NCBI GenBank assembly: GCA_022711755.1
Contig: JAKLEA010000005.1
Location: forward strand, 124,001-188,000
From: Planctomycetota bacterium
GTDB lineage: Bacteria; Planctomycetota; Brocadiia; SM23-32; JAKLEA01
Length of the DNA stretch: 64,000 bases
Reading direction: 5' to 3'
The stretch's first letter is position 1; every line of letters begins with the position of its first letter. This document shows, piece by piece, positions 15,831 to 25,054 of the stretch. A program made the translations under genes and the position numbers. Below the pieces are notes generated by a model that saw only the letters and a program-made list of their open reading frames with translations, was not told the DNA's origin and did no database searches.

Positions 15831-17183
15831 ATGCTGAAAGAGAAGACAACTCGAAGAGCATTTCTGGGCGCCGCGGCTTCAGGCGCTCTTTTCACGATTG
15901 TTCCCCGGCACGTTCTCGGCGGCGAGGGCAACACCCCCCCCAGCGAGAAGCTCAACATCGCCGGCATCGGCATCGGCGGAATGGGTCAGCACAACCTCGG
16001 CGCAGTGGCCGGATCAGAAAATATCGTAGCGCTGTGCGACGTTGACCACGCCTACGCGGCCGGCGTCTTTCAGAAATACCCCGACGCGGCGGTCTTCAGC
16101 GATTACCGGGAGATGCTGGACAAGCGCAAAGACATTGACGCCGTCATCATCGCCACGCCCGACCACACGCACGCGGTCATCGCCCAAGCAGCGATGAAAA
16201 CAGGCAGGCACGTCTATTGCCAGAAGCCGCTCACACACGACATCTACGAATCCAGGGTTCTTGCCAGAACGGCGGTTGACACAGGCGTGACCACGCAGAT
16301 GGGCATTCAGGGGCATTCCGGCGAGGGAACCAGACTCGTGCGCGAGTGGATTCAGGCAGGAGCGGTCGGCGAGGTTACCGAGGTTGACGCGTGGTGTCTG
16401 ATCGGCTACTACCCGTGGGGACACGCCTATTACAGCTCGAAGTGGGGCGGCTCCCGCCCGACCGACACGCCGCCCGTGCCGGCCACGATGGACTGGGACC
16501 TCTGGATCGGCCCTGCTCTGATGCGCCCATATCATCCGGCATATCACCCCGTTGTCTGGCGCTGCTGGCAGGACTTCGGCTCCAGCATGATGTGCGACCG
16601 GGGGACTCACACGTTCGATCCGATCATCTGGGCGCTGGAACTTGGCCCGCCGACAAGCGTCGAGGCCAGCGCGCTGGGCGAGAACGACGAGACGCACTGC
16701 CTGGCGGCCGTGGTCACTTACCGTTTCCCGGCGCGGAAGAACCGTCCGCCGGTGAAGCTGACGTGGTACGAGGGGCTGCGCGCGCCGCGGCCCGCGGAGC
16801 TTGAATACGGGCGCGTGATGGGCGAGACGGAGGGCGGCGCGGTGTTTCACGGCGCCAAGGGGAAGATGATGTGCGGCATTTACGGCAACAGCCCGCGCCT
16901 TATTCCGGAAAGCAAGATGGACGATTTCCAGCGTCCGGAGAAGACGATCCCGCGCATCCCTGACTCGCACGAGATGGACTGGGTGCGCGCCTGCAAGGAA
17001 GGCCGGCAGGCCGGCGCTCCGTTCGATTACGGCGCAATGGTCACGGAAATCTGCTTCCTGGGCAACATCGCCAAGCGCGCAAAAGGCCCGATCGAGTGGG
17101 ATTCCGCAAACATGAAGGTCACGAACGACCCGGAGGCAGACAAGCTGGTGCGCAGGCCCTACCGGGAGGGATGGACGCTGTAA
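15831..17183 (+). CDS. Tat-exported Gfo/Idh/MocA oxidoreductase
   Basis: A 450-residue NAD(P)-dependent sugar or cyclitol oxidoreductase. The ATG at 15831 has GGAGAT about 8 nt before it and begins a Tat signal (TRRAFLGAAASGALF); the upstream in-frame extension is dropped. The Rossmann part has IAGIGIGGMGQHNLGAV, LCDVDHAYA, DAVIIATPDHTHAVIAQAAMKTGRHVYCQKPLTHD, where the QKP corresponds to the EKP motif. The C-terminal substrate domain includes WCLIGYYPWG, GSSMMCDRGTHTFDPIIWAL and EMDWVRACKEG, typical of the long exported forms common in Planctomycetota and Lentisphaerota. Export in folded form with bound cofactor is expected. Substrate unknown. Confidence 0.88.
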   Translation: MLKEKTTRRAFLGAAASGALFTIVPRHVLGGEGNTPPSEKLNIAGIGIGGMGQHNLGAVAGSENIVALCDVDHAYAAGVFQKYPDAAVFSDYREMLDKRKDIDAVIIATPDHTHAVIAQAAMKTGRHVYCQKPLTHDIYESRVLARTAVDTGVTTQMGIQGHSGEGTRLVREWIQAGAVGEVTEVDAWCLIGYYPWGHAYYSSKWGGSRPTDTPPVPATMDWDLWIGPALMRPYHPAYHPVVWRCWQDFGSSMMCDRGTHTFDPIIWALELGPPTSVEASALGENDETHCLAAVVTYRFPARKNRPPVKLTWYEGLRAPRPAELEYGRVMGETEGGAVFHGAKGKMMCGIYGNSPRLIPESKMDDFQRPEKTIPRIPDSHEMDWVRACKEGRQAGAPFDYGAMVTEICFLGNIAKRAKGPIEWDSANMKVTNDPEADKLVRRPYREGWTL

Positions 17184-17225
17184 GCCCCATCCCTGTTTTA
17201 CGCCCTCTCACATGTTGAGGTGGAG

Positions 17226-17293
17226 ACTCGGCGGTACGCTACCGCCGAGTTATGAATAGATCCGGCGCGGCGGCTCATCATTAGCCGCCGCGC
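17226..17293. other. Pair of strong 11-bp hairpins
   Basis: The first perfect stem is ACTCGGCGGTA with TACCGCCGAGT around a 3-nt loop (17226-17250). The second is GCGCGGCGGCT with AGCCGCCGCGC around a 7-nt loop (17265-17293). They fill the gap between the oxidoreductase and the toxin-antitoxin pair and end about 20 bp before the antitoxin ATG. No T tract follows, so they are not classical terminators; an mRNA barrier or a regulatory site for the antitoxin is possible. Confidence 0.75.
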
Positions 17294-17303
17294 ATGACCT
17301 TGA

Positions 17304-17920
<617 letters not shown>

Positions 17921-17922
17921 TC

Positions 17923-19056
17923 ATGGTTACAGGGATGAAGATCATTACAGAAGGCGTCGTCTTCTCCAGTCCCCCCGGGGATGCCTTCTCCAGCAACGCC
18001 TTTCCGCTTCCGTGCGTCAGCGATTCCGGCCGATGGCTTTGCGCGTTAAGGTCCGCACCGACCAAGGCCGGAACGCGGGGGCAAAGGACGCTCATGACAT
18101 GGTCGGACGACTGCGGGCGCTCATGGAGCGGGCCGATTGAGCCGTTCAAGCCGGTCACGGTTGAGGGGAAACCGGGGCTGATCCGCGGCGCGGGGTTGAC
18201 GGCGCTTGGGGGGAAGCGTCTGCTTGCGGCGCTCTGCTGGGTTGACCACTCCGCCCCCGACCTGCCGTTCTTCAACGAGGAGACGGAGGGACTGCTCGAC
18301 ACGCGGATTCTGCTGTCGCGCTCGGATGACGACGGGCTGACGTGGTCAGAGCCGAGGCTGATGGACACGTCGCCCTTCAACATGCCGACGCCCCTGACCG
18401 GGCCGATCCTGAGGCTGCCGGGCGGAGAGCTTGCCTGTCAGTTCGAGTTGAACAAGCATTATTACGATGTCAGACCCTGGCGGCACGCCTCGGTAATGAT
18501 GTTCTCGCGCGACGGCGGGGAGACGTGGCCGAATCACACAATCGCCGCGCAGGACCCGGAGATGCGCGTCTTCTACTGGGACCAGCGTCCGAGCGTTCTG
18601 ACCGGGGGGCGTCTGCTTAATCTGTTCTGGACATTTGACAGGCGGGACGCAGCGTATCTCAACATCCACACGCGGGAGTCGTCCGACAACGGCAGGAAGT
18701 GGTCGCCGCTCTGGGACACTGGCGTTCCGGGGCAGCCGGGGCCGGTATTCCCGCTCTCCGACGGAGCGATTGCGATGCCGTACGTTGATCGCGCCGGCGC
18801 TCCGAAAATCAGGCTCCGGCGCAGCGACGACGGGGGACGGTCATGGCCGGACGGCGGCGAGTTGACCGTGTATGATTCGGCGGGGCCTTCGCAGACCGAG
18901 CGGAAGTCGTCAATGCAGGACGCATGGTCGGAGATGGCGAAGTTCTCCGTCGGATTGCCCAACACGGCGGCGTTGCCGGGGAGCGGCGCTCTTCTTGTGT
19001 ATTACGCTGGGCGCGCCACGGATAATACGGACGTTCGATGGGCGGTCATTTCATAA
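17923..19056 (+). CDS. Sialidase-like (BNR/Asp-box) six-bladed propeller protein
   Basis: A protein of about 377 residues with five Asp-boxes: SDDCGRSW (61-68), SDDDGLTW (134-141), SRDGGETW (195-202), SSDNGRKW (253-260) and SDDGGRSW (301-308), regularly spaced as in exo-alpha-sialidase propellers. There is no signal peptide. The start at ATG 17923 lies 2 bp after the toxin stop; ATG 17935 is an alternative. Whether it is a true sialidase is uncertain, since the catalytic arginine triad and Tyr/Glu pair cannot be assigned by eye. Related proteins act on other sugars or are uncharacterised. Its position next to the Tat oxidoreductase suggests shared carbohydrate use. Confidence 0.8.
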   Translation: MVTGMKIITEGVVFSSPPGDAFSSNAFPLPCVSDSGRWLCALRSAPTKAGTRGQRTLMTWSDDCGRSWSGPIEPFKPVTVEGKPGLIRGAGLTALGGKRLLAALCWVDHSAPDLPFFNEETEGLLDTRILLSRSDDDGLTWSEPRLMDTSPFNMPTPLTGPILRLPGGELACQFELNKHYYDVRPWRHASVMMFSRDGGETWPNHTIAAQDPEMRVFYWDQRPSVLTGGRLLNLFWTFDRRDAAYLNIHTRESSDNGRKWSPLWDTGVPGQPGPVFPLSDGAIAMPYVDRAGAPKIRLRRSDDGGRSWPDGGELTVYDSAGPSQTERKSSMQDAWSEMAKFSVGLPNTAALPGSGALLVYYAGRATDNTDVRWAVIS

Positions 19057-19319
19057 TTGCAGTCCGGTCCGCAAGAATTTGATATGGATTCTCACAAGCA
19101 GATAACGCGTATCGCCATTTTGCAGTGATTTGTCATATGTCTTTATTAGACAAGGGATAACAAGCGGATTATGTCTGTGAAACGATCGCAGATATGGCAA
19201 TGGAAGACCATATATAATGTCCTCGGAATTCCGAACAACACCGGGTTTCAGCGCTTCCCACTGCTTGGGAGTTCCCCATTAACACCCCCACCAAGCCGCT
19301 TTTTCTGCATGAAACGCGA

Positions 19320-21626
19320 TTATTCCTTCTCTGCCACCGCCCAGAACCTGTCCACCCATATCTCCGGGACGTTGCCCGTGTTTGCCGCCGGGGCGGCCCA
19401 GAGGTAGACGTTCTCATTGGGCGCAAAGATGTCAAGAAGGTAGGTCTGGTAGCCGTCCTTGAGTTCCGCGGACTTCACGGCGTTGTTCTTCCCGGTTCTG
19501 GCCTCGGAGTCCCACCACCCGAAGGTGAATGCGTCGCCGTCGTTTCCGGTCTTCCGGGCGCGGATTGAAACATAGACGCGCCACTTTTTCCCGTGCAACT
19601 GCGGCAGGCCGGCAAGTCTGCACTGCACGGCCCATTCCTTATGATCGCACGGCATTCTGACTGCGACGCCGTCGGATGCAGCATCATCCGCGACGCGGCT
19701 TCCCCAGATGCCGTCTTGTGCGATGGAGAACATGTCGTCCTGAATCTCAACCCACTGCTCCGGCTTCAGTCCGGCGCACTCCGCCGGCGGCGGAGCATCG
19801 CGCCGGGGCATGGGCTTGAGCGCCGCGACGCAAGCGTCGAAGTCCCCGCCCTCGCGCAGATGCGTGACGCCCGCTTCCTTCGCCGTCTTCACGAAATACT
19901 CGTAAAGCGCAACGCCGGAAAGCGACGGCTCCCACTGCCCCGGCAGGGGCCTTAATCCCTTGCCCCGGCAGAGCATGACGTAGTAGACCGGGAGCCGCGC
20001 GGTCTTCACGCGCAGCAACAGATCGGAATCAGCCGCGACGGACTGCTCGGCCTTGTCGAAAAACTCCTCAGCCTTTGCGATTGTTTCCGAGGTTAGGTAG
20101 GGCGCGTTCGGATCGGCCCAGATCGGCGTGTTGCAGTTCAACTCCCCGACCTTGTCGTGAAGCATGTCAATGTAGTCGCGGATGTGCGGCGCGGCCGCTC
20201 CGTAGTAGCCCTTGAGAAACTCGTTCAAAAGCGCGTCGTCATCCTGATAAGGATTCCAGAGCAGTTTGGCAAGCATCCACGCCTTCAATTCCTCGAATTC
20301 GCCGCCGGTCGAGTGATAGTTTCCCTGCTCGAAGACGCCTTTGACGCCGTTCTCGACGAAGAAGACGAGGTTCGGCTTCAGGACGCGAAGGTTCGGGAAT
20401 GGAAGTATGTAGTGGCTAAAAGTGGTCGTGTAGTCCCAGACGTAAAGGCGGTCGCATATTTTCGACCATCCGCGTATGTCGTCGCCGAATTTGGCGTTCT
20501 TTTCCCCTTCCAGAGGCTGGGCGAATGAGCATTCAATGCTGCACAGCCTGACTATGACGTTCTTGCGGGGTTTGACGTTCAGCGGCGGCTTGCGGGTATA
20601 CTGGTATGCCAGCGTATCAATAGCCAGATCGGGGAATTCAGGCTCAAGCCTTTCCGCCACCTTGTTGACAAAATGGAGAAGCGGACCGGAAGGGCTGCCC
20701 TCCGCCTGCTCCAGCGCCTTGCACTTCGCGCACTCGCAGCGGCCGTGGCAGTCGTTCTGCGAAACGGAGATGATTGTCGCATCCGGGGTTTCCTTCATCC
20801 ATTTGCGGACGCGCTCGACGACCAGATTGAGAACCTCTTCGCTGGTCAGGCAGAGCTGGTTGTTGCCCCACACGCGCTTGCCGCCGATCTCGGAGTAGTA
20901 TTCCGGATGCGTCGCAGCAAATTCCGCCGGGGGGACAAGGTTGTAGAAGGTGTGGACGAACCCCTTGTAGACGGTCTTGCCGCCATGTCGGTCGGTCAGC
21001 AGGGGACGGTGGCCGTTGGTGCGGTTGCGCGCGGCCCAGTCCCCATCGAAGCCGGTGAACCAGAAGGACTCGCGATACTCCAGCTTCGGCTTGACCTGCT
21101 CGTCAAGGAAGGGGAGTTCAAGGGTTTTCCGATGCGGGATTCTGTCAACCCCCGGGGCGAACCAGCGGCAGCCCATGTGATCTTCAAGAAGACCGTAGAC
21201 CGCGTAAAGCGTTCCCCGGGGGCGGCCTCCCGCGAGGATAAGATCCCGGTCCTTCGTCCGGATGACGTATTCCTCACCGCCTAACGACGCAGTATTAAGC
21301 CCCGGCTCGATCTCCTTGAGCTTCACGCTTGGGCCGACCAGTATGAACGGCCCGGCGGAGGAGATAGGTTCGGTGACGACGGGGAACTTCGCCCCCGTCA
21401 TCCGGGACAGGAAGTAAGCCAACTCGTCTGCGGCATGTTTTTCCGCCTCTGTGGCATCCGCGCCGAGCAGGATCGTGTAGACGGTTTTCCCGTCGGACGC
21501 CATCGGCGGAGTCATCCGCACCTCAATCTCGCCTCCGGAGTGGATTTCCGATTCGACTTCTCCGGCGTTTCGAGCGCATCCGACAACCGCCAGCATGCAG
21601 GTTGCCGCAAGGACGATGTTTCTCAT
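19320..21626 (-). CDS. DUF4838 lipoprotein with GH67-N-like domain
   Basis: A 768-residue surface lipoprotein. The ATG at 21626 follows GGGGAG by about 8 nt and begins MRNIVLAATCMLAVVGC with a lipobox Cys at 17; ATG 21632 is a close alternative. Residues about 40-140 resemble the alpha-glucuronidase N-terminal domain (TILLGADATEAEKHAADELAYFLSRMTG, ILAGGRPRGTLYAVYGLLEDHMGCRWF). The central DUF4838 region has FVHTFYNLVPP, SQNDCHGRCECAKC, LAYQYTRKPP and YVWDYTTTFSHYILPFPN. The tail after about 600 looks like a beta-sandwich. DUF4838 proteins are presumed glycan hydrolases, but none of this type is assigned to a reaction that I can name. It is convergent with the sialidase-like gene. Confidence 0.85.
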   Translation of the reverse strand: MRNIVLAATCMLAVVGCARNAGEVESEIHSGGEIEVRMTPPMASDGKTVYTILLGADATEAEKHAADELAYFLSRMTGAKFPVVTEPISSAGPFILVGPSVKLKEIEPGLNTASLGGEEYVIRTKDRDLILAGGRPRGTLYAVYGLLEDHMGCRWFAPGVDRIPHRKTLELPFLDEQVKPKLEYRESFWFTGFDGDWAARNRTNGHRPLLTDRHGGKTVYKGFVHTFYNLVPPAEFAATHPEYYSEIGGKRVWGNNQLCLTSEEVLNLVVERVRKWMKETPDATIISVSQNDCHGRCECAKCKALEQAEGSPSGPLLHFVNKVAERLEPEFPDLAIDTLAYQYTRKPPLNVKPRKNVIVRLCSIECSFAQPLEGEKNAKFGDDIRGWSKICDRLYVWDYTTTFSHYILPFPNLRVLKPNLVFFVENGVKGVFEQGNYHSTGGEFEELKAWMLAKLLWNPYQDDDALLNEFLKGYYGAAAPHIRDYIDMLHDKVGELNCNTPIWADPNAPYLTSETIAKAEEFFDKAEQSVAADSDLLLRVKTARLPVYYVMLCRGKGLRPLPGQWEPSLSGVALYEYFVKTAKEAGVTHLREGGDFDACVAALKPMPRRDAPPPAECAGLKPEQWVEIQDDMFSIAQDGIWGSRVADDAASDGVAVRMPCDHKEWAVQCRLAGLPQLHGKKWRVYVSIRARKTGNDGDAFTFGWWDSEARTGKNNAVKSAELKDGYQTYLLDIFAPNENVYLWAAPAANTGNVPEIWVDRFWAVAEKE

Positions 21627-21740
21627 GTTCATTTCTCCCCTTTTCATGCCGGACGCATTGCGCCCGGAAGCCGCCCTGATTTTACCTTGACGGACATGCC
21701 GGAATCCATGATAGACTGAATGTGGCAGTAATGCGCTAAT

Positions 21741-21882
21741 TACGGGCGTGCGGCCGTAATCTGGATTGCGGCAGTCTTGCTGCCGCCTTGTTGTTTCCCC
21801 CGGCTTGCCGGGGTTGGAAATTGCCGGATCCGGCATCGCACAAGCAAGCTTGTGCTGGAGCAAGGCGCAGGCAAGCCTGCGC
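21741..21882. repeat. Array of six consecutive hairpins (REP/BIME-like)
   Basis: Within the 400-bp divergent gap lie inverted repeats one after another: TACGG/CCGTA (21741-21758), GCGGCAG/CTGCCGC (21768-21786), CCCCGGC/GCCGGGG (21798-21813), TGCCGGATCCGGCA (21822-21835), GCACAAGC/GCTTGTGC (21838-21855) and GCGCAGGC/GCCTGCGC (21865-21882). The last two share an AA loop inside GCAAGC. The array from 21764 to 21887 is bounded by GGATTGCG at the left and its inverse CGCAATCC at the right. The rest of the gap to 22026 shows only a TATAAT box at 21941-21946 upstream of the DUF362 gene. Confidence 0.8.
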
Positions 21883-22026
21883 AATCCAAGAAGACGCGCC
21901 CGTGACTGACCCAGTACGTGTGGCAATTTCGCAGGCGGGATATAATTCTCATGTCTGTCGGCGTTGCCAGTCGCGGCGACACGGACGAAAATGCCGCCGT
22001 CATTCCCCATGCTTTGAGAGGATGAG

Positions 22027-23031
22027 ATGAGAAAAGCTCTGAGCAGACGCGATTTCCTGAAAAACGCAGGCCGGGTTGGAGCAGGCGCGGCGTCCGTCCT
22101 GAGCGCAGGTTCGGTTCTCGATGTCCCTCTGATCGGGACGCGCATATTCGCCCAGACCAAAGAGGAAACCCCCGCGCCGGCGTCGCCCCGCGTCGTCAGA
22201 GTGATCTCCGAGAAGTGGCAGACCGAAGACAAGAAGGTGAACGACGCCGTTGTGAAGCGGATGATCCATGAATCGGTCAGGCAACTCACCGGAAAGACGG
22301 ACGTGTCGGCGGCGTGGAAAAGCCTCTTCTCATCCGGAGAAAAGGTGGGCGTGAAGTTCAACAACGTCAGCCGCGATTACTGCCGAACGAACATGCCCGT
22401 CATGCAGGCGGTACTCGAGGGACTTAAGGAAGCCGGCGTGCCGCGCGAGCAGATCACCTTCCTAGAGCAGGGAGCCGTCCCCTTCACGGGCGGGCTTCAA
22501 CCGGACCTGACGCCCAAGACGGAGGTTGAATTCGGACACGGAAAAACGCGCCTTACCCCGTTCCTGACCGATCAGGTTGACTGCCTTATCTGCGTACCGG
22601 ACCTGAAGCACCATCATCGCACCGGCGTGACGGGCGCGTTGAAGAATTTCTCCCATAGCAAATCCTTCATGGACAACCCCAGCGAGTTCCACAGCAACAA
22701 CTGCGATCCATACGTCGCGGAACTCTGCGCCCTGCCGCACTTCAGGAAGAAGCGGCGCCTCAACATCTGCTGCGGATTCAAGGTGATCTTCGAGGACGGT
22801 CCTGTCCCGCGTCCGCGCCATATCGAAGACTATCACGGCGTCCTGGCCAGCATTGACCCCGTCGCCATGGACCAGATCTGCTACGAGGTCGTCAAGGACA
22901 TCCGCAAGAAGAAAGGTCTGTCCAACCGCGTTTTCGACACGATGGTCAGGCATATTGCGACGGCGGAAAAGATGGAACTGGGCATTGCGGATTCATCCAA
23001 GATTGATCTTGTGGAAGTCCCGCTTGCCTGA
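22027..23031 (+). CDS. Tat-exported DUF362 protein (second paralogue)
   Basis: A 334-residue protein with a Tat signal (LSRRDFLKNAGRVGAGAASVL) at about 5-30 and GAGAGGA about 5 nt before the ATG. The DUF362 core shows VGVKFNNVSRDYCRTNMPVMQAVLEGLKEAG, CLICVPDLKHHHRTGVTGALKNFSHSK, FKVIFEDGPVPRPRHIEDYHGVLASIDPVAMDQI. The HHH and several Cys residues (for example in NICCGFK) could bind metal, but no 4Fe-4S ferredoxin repeat is present. It is clearly diverged from the DUF362 protein at 4605-5588. It is transcribed divergently from the DUF4838 lipoprotein gene across the hairpin array. The role of exported DUF362 proteins is unknown. Confidence 0.85.
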   Translation: MRKALSRRDFLKNAGRVGAGAASVLSAGSVLDVPLIGTRIFAQTKEETPAPASPRVVRVISEKWQTEDKKVNDAVVKRMIHESVRQLTGKTDVSAAWKSLFSSGEKVGVKFNNVSRDYCRTNMPVMQAVLEGLKEAGVPREQITFLEQGAVPFTGGLQPDLTPKTEVEFGHGKTRLTPFLTDQVDCLICVPDLKHHHRTGVTGALKNFSHSKSFMDNPSEFHSNNCDPYVAELCALPHFRKKRRLNICCGFKVIFEDGPVPRPRHIEDYHGVLASIDPVAMDQICYEVVKDIRKKKGLSNRVFDTMVRHIATAEKMELGIADSSKIDLVEVPLA

Positions 23032-23059
23032 CAGCCTGCCTTTCCCTCCGGATGACCCT

Positions 23060-25006
23060 TTATTTCCCCGGAAGGCTGTTCAGGTATTCCTTCAGCGCCA
23101 TGAGCGCGGACGAATGGGAAGCCAGAAACACGTTGTTGTTGACGACGCTGTTTCTGAACCCGCCTTTTGTCAATTCAGGATTCCGGCAGGCATGTAGTCC
23201 ATCCCCGCCGAATCGAAGTCTCATCAGGAATCTGACGGCGTCCTCCTCGTTTTCAGCCACCCCATTTTTATCTTTGTACAGAGATCGAGCAATTGAAAGC
23301 GCCCGCAGCGCCTCGGACGTCATGATGGTATCGGGGGGATGTAGTCCGATGAAGCGCGCGCTTGTCACAAACCCGCCCTCGAAATCGCGGAACATGTAAT
23401 TGCCTTGAACGTATTGGAGCGCCGCCAGCTCTTCCAATATCCGGGCGGCCGCCGTCACATCCGGCGCGTCCATGCAATCCCGCCCCGCGCGCAACGCTTC
23501 AGGCAGATGGATGAAAGGCATTCGGTCCGATTCCCCATTCGTCTCGTTCATGGCCTTTATCTGCGCTCTTGCGGCGGTGACTGCCGCCTCCTTCCACGCC
23601 GGATGCCGCGTCTCGCGGTATAGCTCGAAAAGGGACCACGCGGCAAGCGATTCGACCCGCTCGGCGAATGGCTCCAGCTCAATGGGCGTCGCCCTTTCGT
23701 GCGTCTCCACGTTCATGCGCAATCGGAATCGCCCGTCGCTGTCCTGAAGGAAAGTGATGAACCGGCCCAGGCGATCCATCAGGTCGTTCAGCCCGCTGTC
23801 GGGTATAAGGCGGTTGCAGGCGCAGAATGTCAGCAGTCCGGCGGAACACGCCGCCAGGTCGGCTTCCGCGTCGGGTAATCCGGTCTCGGCAAGATAGCCT
23901 TGTCTGGCGTCCCAGGTCGGGATTCTTGCCCTGTTCCAGAGGAAGGCGATCCCGCGCTTTATGGCCAGAATAACAGCCTCCCGTCGTTCTCCGGGCGGCA
24001 TGTCCCGCGCAGCTTCGCAGAGCGCCAGGACTGCGAATGACTGGGCGGCGGAACCGGTTTCGGTCTCAGCAGGTTCGCCCCCCATTGGCGCGTAGATCGG
24101 CGTAAAACTCCCGTCCTTCGCCTGCTCGCGCAGTAGAAATTCAACGGCTTCCCCGACAGCCCCCTTGACCGCTTCCCTCCCGGCGTCCACATTCCAGGGC
24201 CTGCCGCGAAACAGCGTCACGCATCCCTGCCCGGGCGATGTCTCGCCGAAACTTATTGTCTCAATTACAGAAACATTCACACGCGGTTCCGCCCAGTCGC
24301 CGGACTTCAATCCGGCGGCAAGCGAGGCGGCCTGCATGACCGGACCGGCGGCAAGACCGTTCGTCAGGTATGACGCCTCCTGCGGGAGCACTACTCCTTC
24401 CCTGCCTCCCTCGGAGACCACAATGCCTATCGGCGCAAGCAAGGGGGTGGCCGCGAAGCCCACCCGCTGATTGGGCGGAATCTGGTCGGCGCAGGCCGAT
24501 ACGTCCACCCGAAGGCTGAAGTCCGCCGGATTGCGCCTTTCATAAATATCCCCGGCGAGCGATATCGCCGCCGCCCTTACGGATGCCGCAAGACTGCCCC
24601 TGGCAGCGGACTTGCGGAAGGATGCCCCGTCGCCGGAACGGGCGGTGAGGAACACGCGCCGCTTGAACCCGGCGCATAGCAACAATTGAAGATTATCGGG
24701 AAGCTCCGTCACGTCCTTGCCGGCGGCAGCCGAGTCGAACGCCGCGCGGGCTATCGGCAGAAGGGCGGTTTTCTCAGCCCGTCCCAAGGCATACGAACCG
24801 GACTGTGGCTGAGCGATTTCGGCGTCAATAAGCAGCGCATCGTCCGGGATGCCCTCCACCGGCTTCGCGGATTGCACAGAAACACGCTCCGTGCGCATGA
24901 TCAGCGCCCGGACGACTGCGCCCAGGGCAATCGCGACAAGAATCCCGATAATTACGCGCTTTCCTGAAATCATGTCATGTATTACGGCGGGAGGCGGCTG
25001 GATCAC
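23060..25006 (-). CDS. Membrane-anchored protein with AMMECR1-like and alpha/alpha-toroid domains
   Basis: A protein of about 648 residues (GTG 25006; 637 from ATG 24973). A single N-terminal membrane segment (VIIGILVAIALGAVVRALIM) anchors it. Residues about 90-240 resemble AMMECR1: a helix with AASVRAAAISLAGDIY, then LRVDVSACADQI, PIGIVVSEGGREGVVLPQEASYLTNG. From about 280 on, repeated helical pairs with short Gly-rich loops (FLLREQAKDGSFTP, ALLTFCA-type helices, FLQDSDGRFRLRMN, SSALMALKEYL) look like a terpenoid-cyclase-like toroid. I do not recognise a catalytic site. It starts 49 bp after the MoxR gene and is probably co-transcribed with it. The AMMECR1 assignment is by motif resemblance only. 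Confidence 0.6.
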   Translation of the reverse strand: MIQPPPAVIHDMISGKRVIIGILVAIALGAVVRALIMRTERVSVQSAKPVEGIPDDALLIDAEIAQPQSGSYALGRAEKTALLPIARAAFDSAAAGKDVTELPDNLQLLLCAGFKRRVFLTARSGDGASFRKSAARGSLAASVRAAAISLAGDIYERRNPADFSLRVDVSACADQIPPNQRVGFAATPLLAPIGIVVSEGGREGVVLPQEASYLTNGLAAGPVMQAASLAAGLKSGDWAEPRVNVSVIETISFGETSPGQGCVTLFRGRPWNVDAGREAVKGAVGEAVEFLLREQAKDGSFTPIYAPMGGEPAETETGSAAQSFAVLALCEAARDMPPGERREAVILAIKRGIAFLWNRARIPTWDARQGYLAETGLPDAEADLAACSAGLLTFCACNRLIPDSGLNDLMDRLGRFITFLQDSDGRFRLRMNVETHERATPIELEPFAERVESLAAWSLFELYRETRHPAWKEAAVTAARAQIKAMNETNGESDRMPFIHLPEALRAGRDCMDAPDVTAAARILEELAALQYVQGNYMFRDFEGGFVTSARFIGLHPPDTIMTSEALRALSIARSLYKDKNGVAENEEDAVRFLMRLRFGGDGLHACRNPELTKGGFRNSVVNNNVFLASHSSALMALKEYLNSLPGK

Positions 25007-25054
25007 GAAATGCCATGATCCTGATATGCATCCGGCCGGGAGCGTCCACTTTCG

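Noticed and set aside
17226..17293. Intrinsic terminators
   Set aside because: The stems are strong but no T-rich tract follows either one.
19252..19276. Terminator between the convergent sialidase-like and DUF4838 genes
   Set aside because: Only a six-pair stem (TTCCCA/TGGGAG with one wobble) and no T tract; too weak to call. The 263-bp gap otherwise shows nothing.
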